NCBI RefSeq assembly: GCF_000003605.2
Contig: NW_003156233.1
Coordinates: forward strand, 376,033-387,142
DNA length: 11,110 bases
Direction of reading: 5' to 3'
Source: Saccoglossus kowalevskii
Taxonomy: Eukaryota; Hemichordata; Enteropneusta; Harrimaniidae
Each line of letters opens with the position of its first letter. Position 1 is the stretch's first letter. Positions 1 through 8,732 of the stretch are shown piece by piece. Made by a program: the position numbers and the translations under genes. The notes beneath the pieces were generated by a model. It worked only from the letters and a program-made list of their open reading frames with translations, ran no database searches and had not been told where the DNA came from.

Positions 1-360
1 ATTTGCTGAAACGTCCTTTGTATGTTTCTCCGCCTTGCTAAAACGTCCTGTTTCTTCGCTTTGAAAAACACGTACTCTGTATGTTTCTTCGCCGTGCTAA
101 AACGTCCTCTGTATGTTTCCCCGCCTTGCTAAAACGTCCTCTGTCTGTTTCTCCGTTTTGAAAAAAACGTCTTCTGTATGTTTCTCCGCTTTGCTATCAC
201 GTCCTCTGTCTGTTTCTACGCTTTGCTAAAACGTCCACTGTCTGTTTCTCCGCTTCGCTAAAACGTCCTCTGTCTGTTTCTCCGCTTTGCGAAAACGTCC
301 TCCGCGTGTTTCTCTGCTTCGCTAAAGCTTCCTCCGTCTTTTTCTGTGCTTCGCTCTTTT
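1..360. repeat. 32-bp minisatellite array (about 11 copies)
   Basis: A 32-bp unit, roughly AAACGTCCTCTGTCTG followed by TTTCTCCGCTTTGCTA, recurs about eleven times, and the array is cut by the left window edge. Copies differ by point changes and small indels; for example, two carry GAAAAA in place of GCTAAA near positions 63 and 159. The period is not a multiple of three and no frame stays open, so it is not coding. The last two copies (about 300-357) are the most degraded, as expected at an array edge. Confidence 0.9.
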
Positions 361-478
361 AAATGCGGAGAAAGCTGGGGTAAATTTACAAAAACACCTC
401 TGGAGTAAATCACATATCTATAGAGGAGTATAGAAGTACACGAATGACAATCTACATAACTTTTCTGTTATCAAACAT

Positions 479-940
479 TTACTTTACATTTACTAAATAG
501 AATTTTTTATTCCTTTTAAGATATTTTTCAATTATTGTTTTAAGTACAAATATTTGGTCTGTTGTGCGATGATTTTTTTCTGAAACCTGCTTGATACTGT
601 TGATAATTTTTTTGTCCTCCAAGTATTGTGTAAGTCTTGAGTTTATGATGGAGCAAAAAAATTCCCCTATAGTTATTTGGATCATGACTGTCACCTTTCT
701 TATATAGGTGTGTTATGATGCTGGTATTCCACATGTCTGGAAATATACCTGCATCTAGTATTAAATTGAATAATTTTGTTAGTGATTTAGTTAAATAATT
801 TGAGCCATGTTTCAATAATTCAGAACATCTACCATCATAACCAGCAGATTTTTTAGATTTAAGACAGTTTGTTAATAGTTCAGTTACCTCTTTTGTTATG
901 TTTTTATTTATATTGAGGTTTATGATGACGATAAATGGTG
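479..940 (-). pseudogene. Degenerate non-LTR retrotransposon (LINE) reverse transcriptase fragment
   Basis: Read on the minus strand from about 940 downward, the translation resembles the N-terminal part of an invertebrate LINE reverse transcriptase. Recognisable pieces, in order, are KSAGYDG (fingers entry motif), LLKHGSN, then FPDMWNTSIITHLYKKGD and PNNYRGI (RT motif 1 region). After these the frame changes and continues with SIINSRLTQYLED. A short stretch QAGFRK lies in the other frame, and the first frame then resumes with TTDQIFVLKTIIEKYLKR. The order and spacing match the family, but at least two frameshifts break it. The sequence ends before the catalytic YADD region, and no endonuclease domain or 3' tail is seen. 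It is a dead 5'-truncated and 3'-truncated fragment. The clade (RTE-like, CR1/Jockey-like) cannot be fixed from this piece. Confidence 0.85.
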
Positions 941-1164
941 GAATCTGTAGTAGATATATTCCTAATCGCTGTAGCTAATGACAGATGAAACCCAGCTAGT
1001 TGGCTAAAATAAAGCAAGGCTGTCTTTCCCTTTGATGAGCACTAATTGTGTGTACGATGTGAAATCAATCCGATCCACATAATTGAGGTTTATAATAACA
1101 AGATTCTAATTAAAGAAAAATTAATAAATTGTATTGTACATCTGCTATTTATCCTAGAAAACAT

Positions 1165-1556
1165 TTGAATCTCAGAAAGCAATATCAGAATTGCTTAATT
1201 TATGCAAATTAGGCAATTAATGGATGTCAATCCTAAGTAGTTTCTGTGAATTACTATGGGGAAGAAATGTGTTAACTCCATATTGGATTTTGCAAAGGAT
1301 TGTTGGATAGAAAATTGAACTGTAGAGGGCGTTTGGGGGAACTCGCATTTTTTCCATAGAGCCCTACGTAAAAATCAGCTGTTTACCTCTCATGTATTTT
1401 ACAGTTCAGTTTTCTATCCAATAATCCTTTGCAAAATTCAAATGGAATAGACAAGTTTCTTCCCTATAGAGCACCTATCAAGTTTCATTGAAATCTGAAT
1501 TCTTGAAAAACAAGTGGAAAAGAATAAAACGTGTTAATATGCAAATTAGGTAATTA
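1165..1556. repeat. Foldback (inverted-repeat) element flanked by diverged direct repeats
   Basis: Two arms of about 70 bp, 1254-1324 and 1400-1469, are imperfect reverse complements. The best-matched cores are TTTTGCAAAGGATTGTTGGA on the left and its near reverse complement at about 1418-1437 on the right. The loop of 75 nt contains GAGGGCGTTTGGGGGAA. Outside the arms, TATGCAAATTAGGCAATTA (1201-1219) recurs in direct orientation at 1538-1556 with one change, and weaker similarity continues upstream of each copy. This is a MITE-like or foldback non-autonomous element; I see no protein in it. Confidence 0.7.
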
Positions 1557-1755
1557 TTATGCAAAGTTTATAACCTCTGACACACTTATTAATGGATTAC
1601 CCCCCAGATCATCCATGTACCAACTTCATTTAAAAACAATGATTGGATATTGAGGTATCAGTGAAACAGACACATACCTTTGATATACATAGGATGCAGA
1701 CACACTGACTGTAGAGACTCCAACTATGCTCTTCACACATGGTAGGCAATAATAG

Positions 1756-2010
1756 GGGGCGGAGCTACGTCACAAGAGGTTCCATGTTGCTAAGACGCGC
1801 ACCCCTGTACATGTATTTCTATGGGCTGTGTGCGCGCTGACGTGGAACGCCGGTTGAGCCGATGAAAATTCAAGAAAATAACACAAACTCAATTTTGAAG
1901 TAATCCTGAACAACCAAATTTTCACATGTTACACACGTAGGGCTAATCTTGTTACACTGTTCAGGGGAGTCTCAACCACCATCCCAAAGTACCGTTTTCT
2001 GAGAGTTTTT
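1756..2010 (+). repeat. 255-bp repeat, left copy (inverted partner at 9558-9811)
   Basis: It runs from GGGGCGGAGCTACGTCACAA to GTTTTCTGAGAGTTTTT and matches the reverse complement of 9558-9811 along its whole length, with about 25 mismatches and one single-base indel by eye (about 90%). Similarity stops abruptly at both ends. The sequence is GC-richer than its surroundings in its outer half and contains TACGTCAC (half CRE-like) and TGACGTGG. No frame is open throughout: the frame that is open in the right copy meets TGA here at the inner end. It could be a long terminal inverted repeat, a promoter or first-exon unit of a multicopy element, or a dispersed repeat copy. Confidence 0.85.
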
Positions 2011-2405
2011 GGCCTTTGTTTTCACCGCGAGGGTTGCCAGGCGGCGAAAATACCCGGATGTCCGCCTCGAGGATAATATAAATCCAGTCAGCATTGTAAA
2101 AGAAAACTGTTCCAACATTTTGAGTATATCCAGTTTAGTATGGTAAAATTACACCTTATTATCATGTGGTCAGATTCTTGTGCAAGTACAATGTGATTGC
2201 TACCGGGTAATAATGTGCGGAATCAGTGGTTGACTGGTATCAGAGGACAAATCTTTGGAAAGGCAGGACAACACATTTCAGAAACTTTCAAAAACAATTT
2301 AATAAAAAACAAACCAAACAGACAAGCTTAATTTATATAAACAATGAAAACAACTTACAATGCAAGTAAGCAAGAAGAAACTTTAAGACGTAAATTACAC
2401 AGATT
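2011..2405. other. No gene recognised; short GC-rich stretch then AT-rich DNA
   Basis: The first 60 bases inside the left 255-bp repeat are unusually GC-rich for this window (CACCGCGAGG, GGCGGCGAAA, GTCCGCCTCGAGG). The rest is AT-rich and shows no open frame, structural RNA or clear repeat. Confidence 0.5.
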
Positions 2406-2621
2406 TTGACTCTCAGATCAAATACAATTTCAGCATTTAAACACCTTTGCTGTCAGTTCACCCATGATGCAATGCAAACATCAGAGTTTGGTGAGGTTCT
2501 ATGTCTTACAAATGCACAACTGCATAATTATCACAAGCAGCTGTCGGCTGATATAGCTACTCTGTTAGCAATGCACATTTCAATTAAAAAATTGAAAATA
2601 TCAGAAAATGAACAAATCTAA
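2406..2621 (+). other. Unrecognised short ORF, possible terminal exon or element fragment
   Basis: A plus-strand frame stays open for 71 codons and ends in TAA. It starts only at TTG, so a real exon would need the acceptor-like TTTTGACTCTCAG at about 2404-2416. The peptide (CCQFTHDAMQTSEFGEVLCL ... HNYHKQLSADIATLLAMHIS) has a balanced, helix-forming composition unlike the repeat-derived frames elsewhere here. I do not recognise a family. It lies about 400 bases downstream of the left 255-bp repeat and in the same orientation. It could be a fragment of a mobile element or chance. Confidence 0.25.
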
Positions 2622-2976
2622 GAGAGGTCCATCTGTAGCATCTATATATATAATATCAAGGCAGTTTTCAACAAGTTGGATGAGGTCAGACGGACAATCA
2701 CGCGTATGATGAGCTCCACTCACCAAATTTAACAGGGGAGCTAAAAATGTACTTTGGAATTTTAAACCTCCAGGCATATTAACTTACAGGTAAGAATGTA
2801 TAAGGTAAAGTACTTTATTTTTACTTGGAATTTATTATCACTGAAGGAATGAAAACCTCCATTCATTTATTTTACATCAAAATCATCAAAATTCAGTGAA
2901 AATAAACATACTTCAAACAAAACAGCCAAATAGTTTTTTTAGCGAATAATAATTAGGTAAAATAAAGTATTTTACA
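2622..2976. other. AT-rich spacer, nothing recognised
   Basis: No open frame above about 30 codons, no splice-bounded coding stretch and no clear repeat were seen between the 2406-2621 ORF and the GAGT microsatellite. Confidence 0.5.
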
Positions 2977-3012
2977 GTGAGTGAGTGAGTGAGTGAGTGA
3001 ATGAACGAACGA
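2977..3012. repeat. (GTGA)n microsatellite
   Basis: Six perfect GTGA units (2977-3000) run into GAAT and GAAC variants (ATGAACGAACGA). It directly abuts the first copy of the 70-bp tandem array, so the two probably form one composite repeat. Confidence 0.9.
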
Positions 3013-3730
3013 AATGATTCCTAGCTGGACCCTCTCAAAGGTTGGGATGATTTAGTTATATATCACATCAAAGGTGCGTTAGCATTCCTAGTTGGACCCC
3101 CTAGAATGGTTGGAATAATTTCATTCTGGTGTGTTATCAAAAGTTTGTACCCAGTACTAGCTGGACCCCCTAGAATGGTTGAAATAATTTCATTCTGGTG
3201 TGTTATCAAAAGTTTGTATGCCAGTACTAGCTGGACCCCCTAGAATGGTTGGAATAATTTCATTCTGGTGTGTTATCAAAAGTTTGTACGCCATTACTAG
3301 CTGGACCCCCTAGAATGGTTGGAATAATTTCATTCTGGTGTGTTATCAAAAGTTTGTACGCCAGTACTAGCTGGACCCCCTAGAATGGTTGGAATAATTT
3401 CATTCTGGTACTAGCTGAACCACCCTTGAATGGTTGCTGGGATTTCAATTTGGGTAACATCAAAAGTAGGCATTGACAATCTTTGCTGGACCCCCTAAAA
3501 TGGCTGGAATGATTTTATTTAGAGTTACATTAACGGTAGTTTCACAGTCCTAACTATCCCCCCTCCCCGGAACGGTTGGAATGATGGTACAATTCCATTT
3601 ATAGTTATTACATCAAATTTATTGTTTGCAGGTACCCTCTAGATTGGTTGGAATTATCTGCTTTGGGTTACATCAATGGTATTGTTTTGCAGTCCTATCC
3701 TGATCCCCTAGAATGTTTGGAATAATTTTT
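3013..3730. repeat. 70-bp tandem array (about 10 copies)
   Basis: The unit contains CTAGCTGGACCCCCTAGAAT, then GGTTGGAATAATTTCATTCT, then GGTGTGTTATCAAAAGTTTG. The GGACCCCC marker occurs at 3163, 3233, 3303 and 3373, exactly 70 bp apart. These central copies are nearly identical, with a few single-base differences. The following copy is shortened to about 42 bp, so the next unit starts at 3411. Flanking copies at both ends are strongly diverged in length and sequence (3020-3100 and 3420-3730), which fits repeated homogenisation of the array centre. A 70-bp period cannot hold a frame, so it is non-coding. Confidence 0.92.
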
Positions 3731-4399
3731 GTTCAGTTCAAACTGTACCACTTAGTCTGATAAGTTGTAAATATTCCATCTTTTACGCTGTTCCATTTAC
3801 TTCATCTCTATTTTTTGTATTAAAAAGTTAAACAAGCAAACATCAACTGTTAGAAAAGCAGCAAAAAAAACACCAAATTTCAGGGTGAAAAAAATGTCCT
3901 GTCTTATATAAACACTTAGGATCAAAAATAACTAAAATTAAATCATCCTTAATTAAAACGAACAACGTATATATAAAATATATATATAATTAAATATAAA
4001 TAATCTTTGTCATATATAATCTGACTTATTTACCATAGTTAAATGGTATAGATGATATACTGGTAGTCACTATTTTTCTGAATACTAAAGATTAGATATA
4101 GAGTACCTGTCCTTGAAAGAGAATGGCTGACTCAATCAAATCCTTTCAAGTGTATTTCAATTTGTGTGAATAAACAACAAACTTGATTCACACACGTATG
4201 CATAGAATGGGGTTACCTATCACAAACATGTGGTGCAACCACTTCCCTTCAAAGATGTACCGGTAGTGGTGTTTGTATATTGTTTGCAATGAATATACAA
4301 ATGTACATGTAACAAGTTAGTAACTAAAACACTAGTTCGTCCAGGCAACCAGAGAGGAATAAGGCCAACATTTACAAACATGCATTTTACACTTTTTCT
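3731..4399. other. AT-rich region downstream of the minus-strand gene; probable 3'UTR and flank
   Basis: It holds a TATATA-rich low-complexity run (about 3967-4000) and a 9-bp hairpin (TGTGTGAAT at 4163-4171 pairing with ATTCACACA at 4186-4194). On the minus strand this lies after the predicted stop codon. I saw no AATAAA on that strand here; the nearest variant is AATATA at 4276-4281. No gene was seen. Confidence 0.45.
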
Positions 4400-4492
4400 T
4401 CAGTTTTGTTTTTGTTTTTTGTTTTCTTCACAGCAAGAACATTTATTGACTTCCAAAGACTGTTGTCCACTTATGCAGCATGTACCACACTT
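4400..4492 (-). CDS. Terminal exon of the CXC/Cys-rich gene
   Basis: Too short to stand out as an ORF, but well bounded. On the minus strand a TATTTTGCAG acceptor ends at 4493. The exon reads 30 residues, beginning KCGTCCISGQQ and ending in a Lys/Gln/Asn-rich tail, then TGA at 4400-4402. It holds six cysteines in two groups, C-x2-C-C and C-x-C-C. Its phase 0 start matches the phase 0 end of the exon at 8493-8732. Joined, they complete a second HCxxCxxC motif (HCK from the upstream exon, then KCGTC), which is strong support for the splice. An AATAAA hexamer lies inside the coding part (4442-4447), which is odd but may not be used. A further exon between the two cannot be excluded. Confidence 0.65.
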   Translation of the reverse strand, partial: KCGTCCISGQQSLEVNKCSCCEENKKQKQN

Positions 4493-5264
4493 CTGCAAAA
4501 TACAAAAAAAAATGAATGAGTGTAGTTTTACAAAATAATTCCTGCCATGAAACCTTAATGCTTAACATATGTCATTATTCATTTAGATTTGCAATACCAC
4601 TTTGTAAATCTGTCTGGTATAATACTCTGATTATATACTGGATTCTGCCGTAAATTCCCCCTGGGCCATTATACGGCAGTTTGGGTTTTGAAAAAAAAAT
4701 AAGTTTAACTGTAGTCATTGACGCCTATTCAAGAGTATGATGTTTATTGTGACTAGCGTGAATGGGTAAGCTTCATTTCGACCATGAGCTTTTATCACTG
4801 TAAACAATTTTAAATCATTCTTCAAATGCTCAGTTTATCTTCTGAAAACAACTAATTTTTCGATTTAAAAAAAAATGTTGTTTTCCATTAAAATCCAAGC
4901 CAAAAGATCGTACTACAACATAGGCATGTCTCTTTCGTGTTGCGTTCAATAACATTAACATATTTAAATGAACTATGGTAATTTAAACACGTTGGTATCA
5001 TCCATCATTTTGATTGGTTAACAAGTCATTGAAAATGACACAGTCCCCGTTAAATTTTTGAAAGTTCTCCTTGTGCTTATCATATTAAAGCCGAGGGGTT
5101 GTCGCGAGCGTGTCCTTTAAACTTGAGTCCCAAGTGGCGTATACAACAGATTGTTTATTTACATCAAATTCGAACATGTGTTGCGTGACGATCCCTCCGG
5201 GTTAAGACATAACAAAGAAAAACATAGATCAGTGAAAGCATTTCTAAGTTGTCACATTTTAAAC
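4493..5264 (-). other. 3' part of the 4-kb intron, no gene recognised
   Basis: Between the terminal exon and the first tandem-core element the DNA is AT-rich. The only structure noticed is an 8-bp hairpin, CTGCCGTA (4645-4652) with TACGGCAG (4672-4679), around a 19-nt loop. No coding stretch with splice signals was seen. Confidence 0.45.
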
Positions 5265-5996
5265 AAACAAGATGGCTACCAGTCGGCCATATTTGATCAA
5301 ATTGCTATTTGAAATTGAATTGACATGTACATGTATCCATTTATGACATGCTAAATATCAATGAAAATGATACATGGGTGATATAGTAATATATAATATA
5401 GAGATATAGTAATATGGCCAAAAATAAAAACAGCCGTTATTCGGCCATCTTTGATCTGATTATGAAACAAATTGACATGTATGTGCCAAATACGAATGAA
5501 AATGGTACATAAATCTTGGAAATATAGTAGTAAGGCCAAAATGTCAGATGGCCGTCATTTTTAACAAATTGTCATGGACATGTATTCTAACATGTATAAA
5601 GTATGTGTCAAATTTGAATGAAAACTGACAAAGCATGTCCAAGATACTACATTTAAAAAACCGAACAAGATGCCTGCCAGTCGGCCATCTTTTATTCAAT
5701 TGCGAAGGAAATTGTCATGGGCATGTATCCTAACATGTATAATCTATGTACAAAGTTTGAATGAAAACTGATAAAGCATGTCCAAAATACAACATTTTCA
5801 AAAAACAAGATGGCTGCCAGTTGGTCATTTCAAATCGAATCGCTAAACCACTGCATGTGCATATATCCCACATAAAGTACTAGGGACATGCAAAAAATGA
5901 ACGTAATCAGTCCAAAAGGATTCTGAAATATGACTCTGGACGGACGGACAGATAGACGCACAGACGGATGGACAGACGCACGGACAGTCAAGGACA
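5265..5996 (+). mobile_element. Non-autonomous tandem-core element 1, ending in a GGAC tract (pearl/HINE-like layout)
   Basis: Diverged monomers of roughly 110-160 bp recur, each marked by AAGATGGCTGCCAGTCGGCCAT or a variant (near 5270, 5430, 5545, 5670, 5810). Each continues with a segment containing CATGTATCCTAACATGTATAA and a TTTGAATGAAAACTGA stretch. The last monomer leads into TGACTCTGGACGGACGGACA and a GACGCACAGACGGATGGACAGACG tract (about 5936-5990). Tandem core repeats next to a GGAC/ACGG microsatellite are the layout described for bivalve pearl elements and Helentron-associated elements, so I place it there by analogy. Minus-strand frames across it (for example the SVRPS-type peptides from the GGAC tract) are repeat artefacts. 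Confidence 0.6.
5936..5990. repeat. GGAC/GACG-rich imperfect microsatellite
   Basis: CTGGACGGACGGACAGATAG is followed by further GACGCACAGACGGATGGACAG units. It forms the right-hand flank of the first tandem-core element, and a shorter, more decayed equivalent (GGACGCATGCACAGACGCAC) closes the second element near 8300-8323. Confidence 0.85.
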
Positions 5997-6034
5997 TGTA
6001 TCCTAACATGTATAATCTATGTACCAAATTCAAC

Positions 6035-6949
6035 CAATTTATTTTTTGTACGTTATTAAAATCACTAAGTAATAATCAACAAATGTGAAATGCAGCATGT
6101 CCGGATTACGCTACTCTGATCATTCATGTACTAAGCAATGCAGTTGTGTTCGTTTGTATTTGAAACTTCTTTTAGAATTTCCTACTACGTTACTAATAAA
6201 AAAATATAAAAAAATAATTGTATTTTGCGTACCAGGTTCGTTAATGTGATTTTTTTGAAGAAAAATGAAGTTTTAGGCAATCTACTTTTTAATTCAGCAA
6301 GAAAAAAATGTATTCAAATTTTAGGTTAACTTCTGCAGTGGTTCCTTTCGTCTTGGGTGGTCATACTGCCTGCGTTGAAAGTCGACGTGGGTGGATTTTT
6401 CAATGAAAATAGAAGTCTTAAAAAATATTTGATGATAATTTTTTGAAATTCTGAACCCCAAATAAAGGCATACCAGCCGTGAAATCGCACAGGGCGAAGT
6501 TACAACAGAATCCGGTACACCATTAAATGCTGCACTTACAGATAAGTAATGTAGAAAATGATAACAACCCCTTAAAAATGAGCTATCGGTAATTAGTAAA
6601 CAGTCATTTACATTATAGATATATCTGTCTGAAGGATAAAACCCTCTAGTATTAAATACTCAAATAAGTTAGGACAAAATATGATTTTTATATAATCTAA
6701 TATTTTTTAGCTGAAACAGCATCATGTTATGTTTAAGCTTCTTCTTGGAGTAATGTTCCACATAATACGGAAATATTCACATTGTTCAATTGAAACACAA
6801 AATAACAAGCCATGCATGGCACAGTTCCCTGTTAGTTATCAAATTTTTCGATATATAGTTTTGTTTATAGTAATATAGCTGGAATATAACCATGTCAGGT
6901 ATATGATTTTTTAACATTAATATGATTGACATTTGTCTCTGATCGTCAA
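6035..6949. other. AT-rich spacer between the two tandem-core elements
   Basis: It lies inside the large intron of the minus-strand gene. No coding exon with credible boundaries was seen; the frame at 6786-7016 runs into the start of the second tandem element and has no recognisable motif. Short runs of A or T and scattered sequences such as GGTTCCTTTCGTCTTGGGTG (about 6341-6360) may belong to other dispersed repeats. Confidence 0.4.
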
Positions 6950-8335
6950 ACAAGTACTTGTCCATATTGAGAGATATTGCTCTGGAACAGCATTCAAAAT
7001 CAGCCATTGAATACATGTATATATATATAACATGATGTATAACGAATATATATAATTTGAATATAATCAGTCAAAGCATTTAAGAGATATGGCTCTCGAA
7101 GCCCAATCATTAAAACAAAATGGCCGCCAGTCAGCTATTTTGAATCCAATCTGAAAAATAAAATGACGTGCATCAGGAACCTGTAATGTCTAATGTATGT
7201 TATACCTTTGAACAAAATCCATCCATAAATGCAAGAAATGCTTGATATTTGAGGATTTTTTTAGCTCAAAAATAGCCACCATTTGGCCACTTTGAAAAGG
7301 ATCATCAAACCAATATATTCGTATATCTATGACATGATGTATAATGAATATTAAAAATTTGAATATAATCAGTCAAAACAAGTCAGACATATGGGTCTGG
7401 AAACCCATTCATTAAAACAATATGGCCGCCAGACAGCCATTTTGAATCTGATCTGACAAATAAAATGATGTGCATCAGGAACCCGTAATGTCTAATATAT
7501 GTACCAAGTTTGAACAAAATCTATCCATAAATGCCAGAAATGCTTGATATTTGATGATTTTTTAGCACAAAAATGACCACCATTCGGCCATTTTGAATAG
7601 AATCGTCAAACCAATACATCTGTCTATCTATGACATGATGTATAATGAAAATTCAAAATTTGAACATAATCAGTGGAAGCAAGTCGGAGATATGGCTCTA
7701 GAAGCCCATTCATTAAAACAAAATGGCCGCCGTCGGCCATTTTGAATCTAATCTGAAAAACAAAATTATTTGCATCAAGGTCCCATAATGTCTAAGGTAT
7801 ACACCAAGTTTGAACAAAATCCATCTGTAAACAGCCGAGAAATGCTTGATTTTTATGATTTTTTTGCACAAAAATGGCCGCCATTCGGCCATCTTGAATC
7901 AGATTGTAAAATAAAATGATGTGCATCAAGGTCTTATAATGTCTAACGTATATACCAATTTTAAACAAAATCCATCTGTAAACAGCCGAAAAATGCTTGA
8001 TTTTGATGATTTTTAGCACAAAAATGGCCGCCATTCGGCCATCTTGAATCAGATTGTAAAATAAAATGATGTGCATCAAGGTCTTATAATGTCTAACGTA
8101 TACACCAATTTTAAACAAAATCCATCTGTAAACAGCCGAAAAATGCTTGATTTTGATGATTTTTAGCACAAAAATGGCCGCCATTCGGCCATCTTGAATC
8201 AGATCGTGAAACAAATTGATGTGCATATGTATAATATCATGTATGATGTATGTGTGAAGTTTGATTGTGATTGGTTCAGGCATTTCTAAGATACAGGTCC
8301 GGACGCATGCACAGACGCACGCACGCTGCGTCCTA
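6950..8335 (+). mobile_element. Non-autonomous tandem-core element 2 with 300-bp and 150-bp monomers
   Basis: The marker TGGCCGCC occurs at 7121, 7423, 7724, 7875, 8025 and 8175. The first spacings are 302 and 301 bp, each a composite of two related half-units with a degraded internal marker (AATAGCCACCATTTGGCCAC near 7271; AATGACCACCATTCGGCCAT near 7571). The later spacings are 151, 150 and 150 bp. Monomers 7875-8024 and 8025-8174 differ at one base by eye. The final copy (8175 onward) departs from the monomer and runs into TCCGGACGCATGCACAGACG, the same closing arrangement as element 1. A partial leading unit reaches back to about 6950. Because 150 is a multiple of three, a minus-strand frame stays open over 163 codons (7792-8283) with 50-residue repeats; I regard this as an artefact. 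Confidence 0.7.
7875..8174. repeat. Two near-identical 150-bp tandem monomers
   Basis: Each monomer starts TGGCCGCCATTCGGCCATCT and ends TTTTTAGCACAAAAA. Comparing them base by base shows one difference, in CGTATATACC versus CGTATACACC. The preceding copy (7724-7874) and the older 300-bp units are clearly more diverged, so this is a recent unequal-exchange or replication-slippage duplication. Confidence 0.9.
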
Positions 8336-8492
8336 ACGGGGACTAAAAATCAACACTACATAGTAGCCAATAAGAAGGTGTATACAAACAGATGTAAACA
8401 GCCACCCTTGTTAATTAAAAAGCTCACCCCAAAATTGCACCATCTAGTGCTGAAACATTTAAACTATTGTTTTTATTCTTGTTGAGGATTAC

Positions 8493-8732
8493 CTTACAAT
8501 GAAACTGGTCTTCATCATTTATGCATGATTTACATGCAATGCAATGCTTTCTATAACCTTTGTACATACTAACTTCTCTGAAACACCAGGAGTATTCCAG
8601 TTTGTTGACAGGATCTCTGCAGTGTTTGCAGTCCACAGTACCAGGTATCAAATCTTTCACCTTAGATCTGTTATTGCAGCAAGGTAGTTCTACCTCTATT
8701 TCTAACTGTGTTGCAAGAGATATTCCCTCTTT
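8493..8732 (-). CDS. Cys/His-rich exon of the CXC gene (80 codons)
   Basis: On the minus strand a TTTAATGTTTCAG acceptor precedes AAAGAGGGA at 8732, and CATTGTAAG meets GTAATC at 8493/8492, a good donor. The exon is exactly 240 nt, phase 0 at both ends. The 80 residues begin KEGISLATQLEIEVELPCCN. Cysteines sit at exon residues 18, 19, 35, 38, 50, 64, 67, 70 and 79, with histidines at 63 and 78. The pairs CKHC and HCIACKSC look like zinc ligands, and DQFHCK at the end starts a second HCxxCxxC motif completed by the next exon. The double HCxxCxxC recalls the CTCHY zinc finger of RCHY1-type proteins, but spacing elsewhere does not clearly fit, so I do not assign that family. Confidence 0.7.

Noticed and set aside
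5351-5539. Minus-strand 62-codon frame
   Set aside because: Lies within diverged monomers of tandem element 1, hydrophobic from AT-rich codons, no motif.
5830-6033. Minus-strand 67-codon frame with SVHPSVRLSVRPS-type peptide
   Set aside because: It is the translation of the GGAC/GACG microsatellite and adjacent repeat monomer; no independent coding evidence.
6786-7016. Minus-strand 76-codon frame
   Set aside because: Overlaps the start of tandem element 2 (same sequence as later monomer parts) and has no recognisable domain or good splice context.
8261-8485. Plus-strand 74-codon frame containing THAQTHA-type residues
   Set aside because: Begins in the GACGCACGCACG tract of element 2 and runs toward the antisense of a better supported exon.
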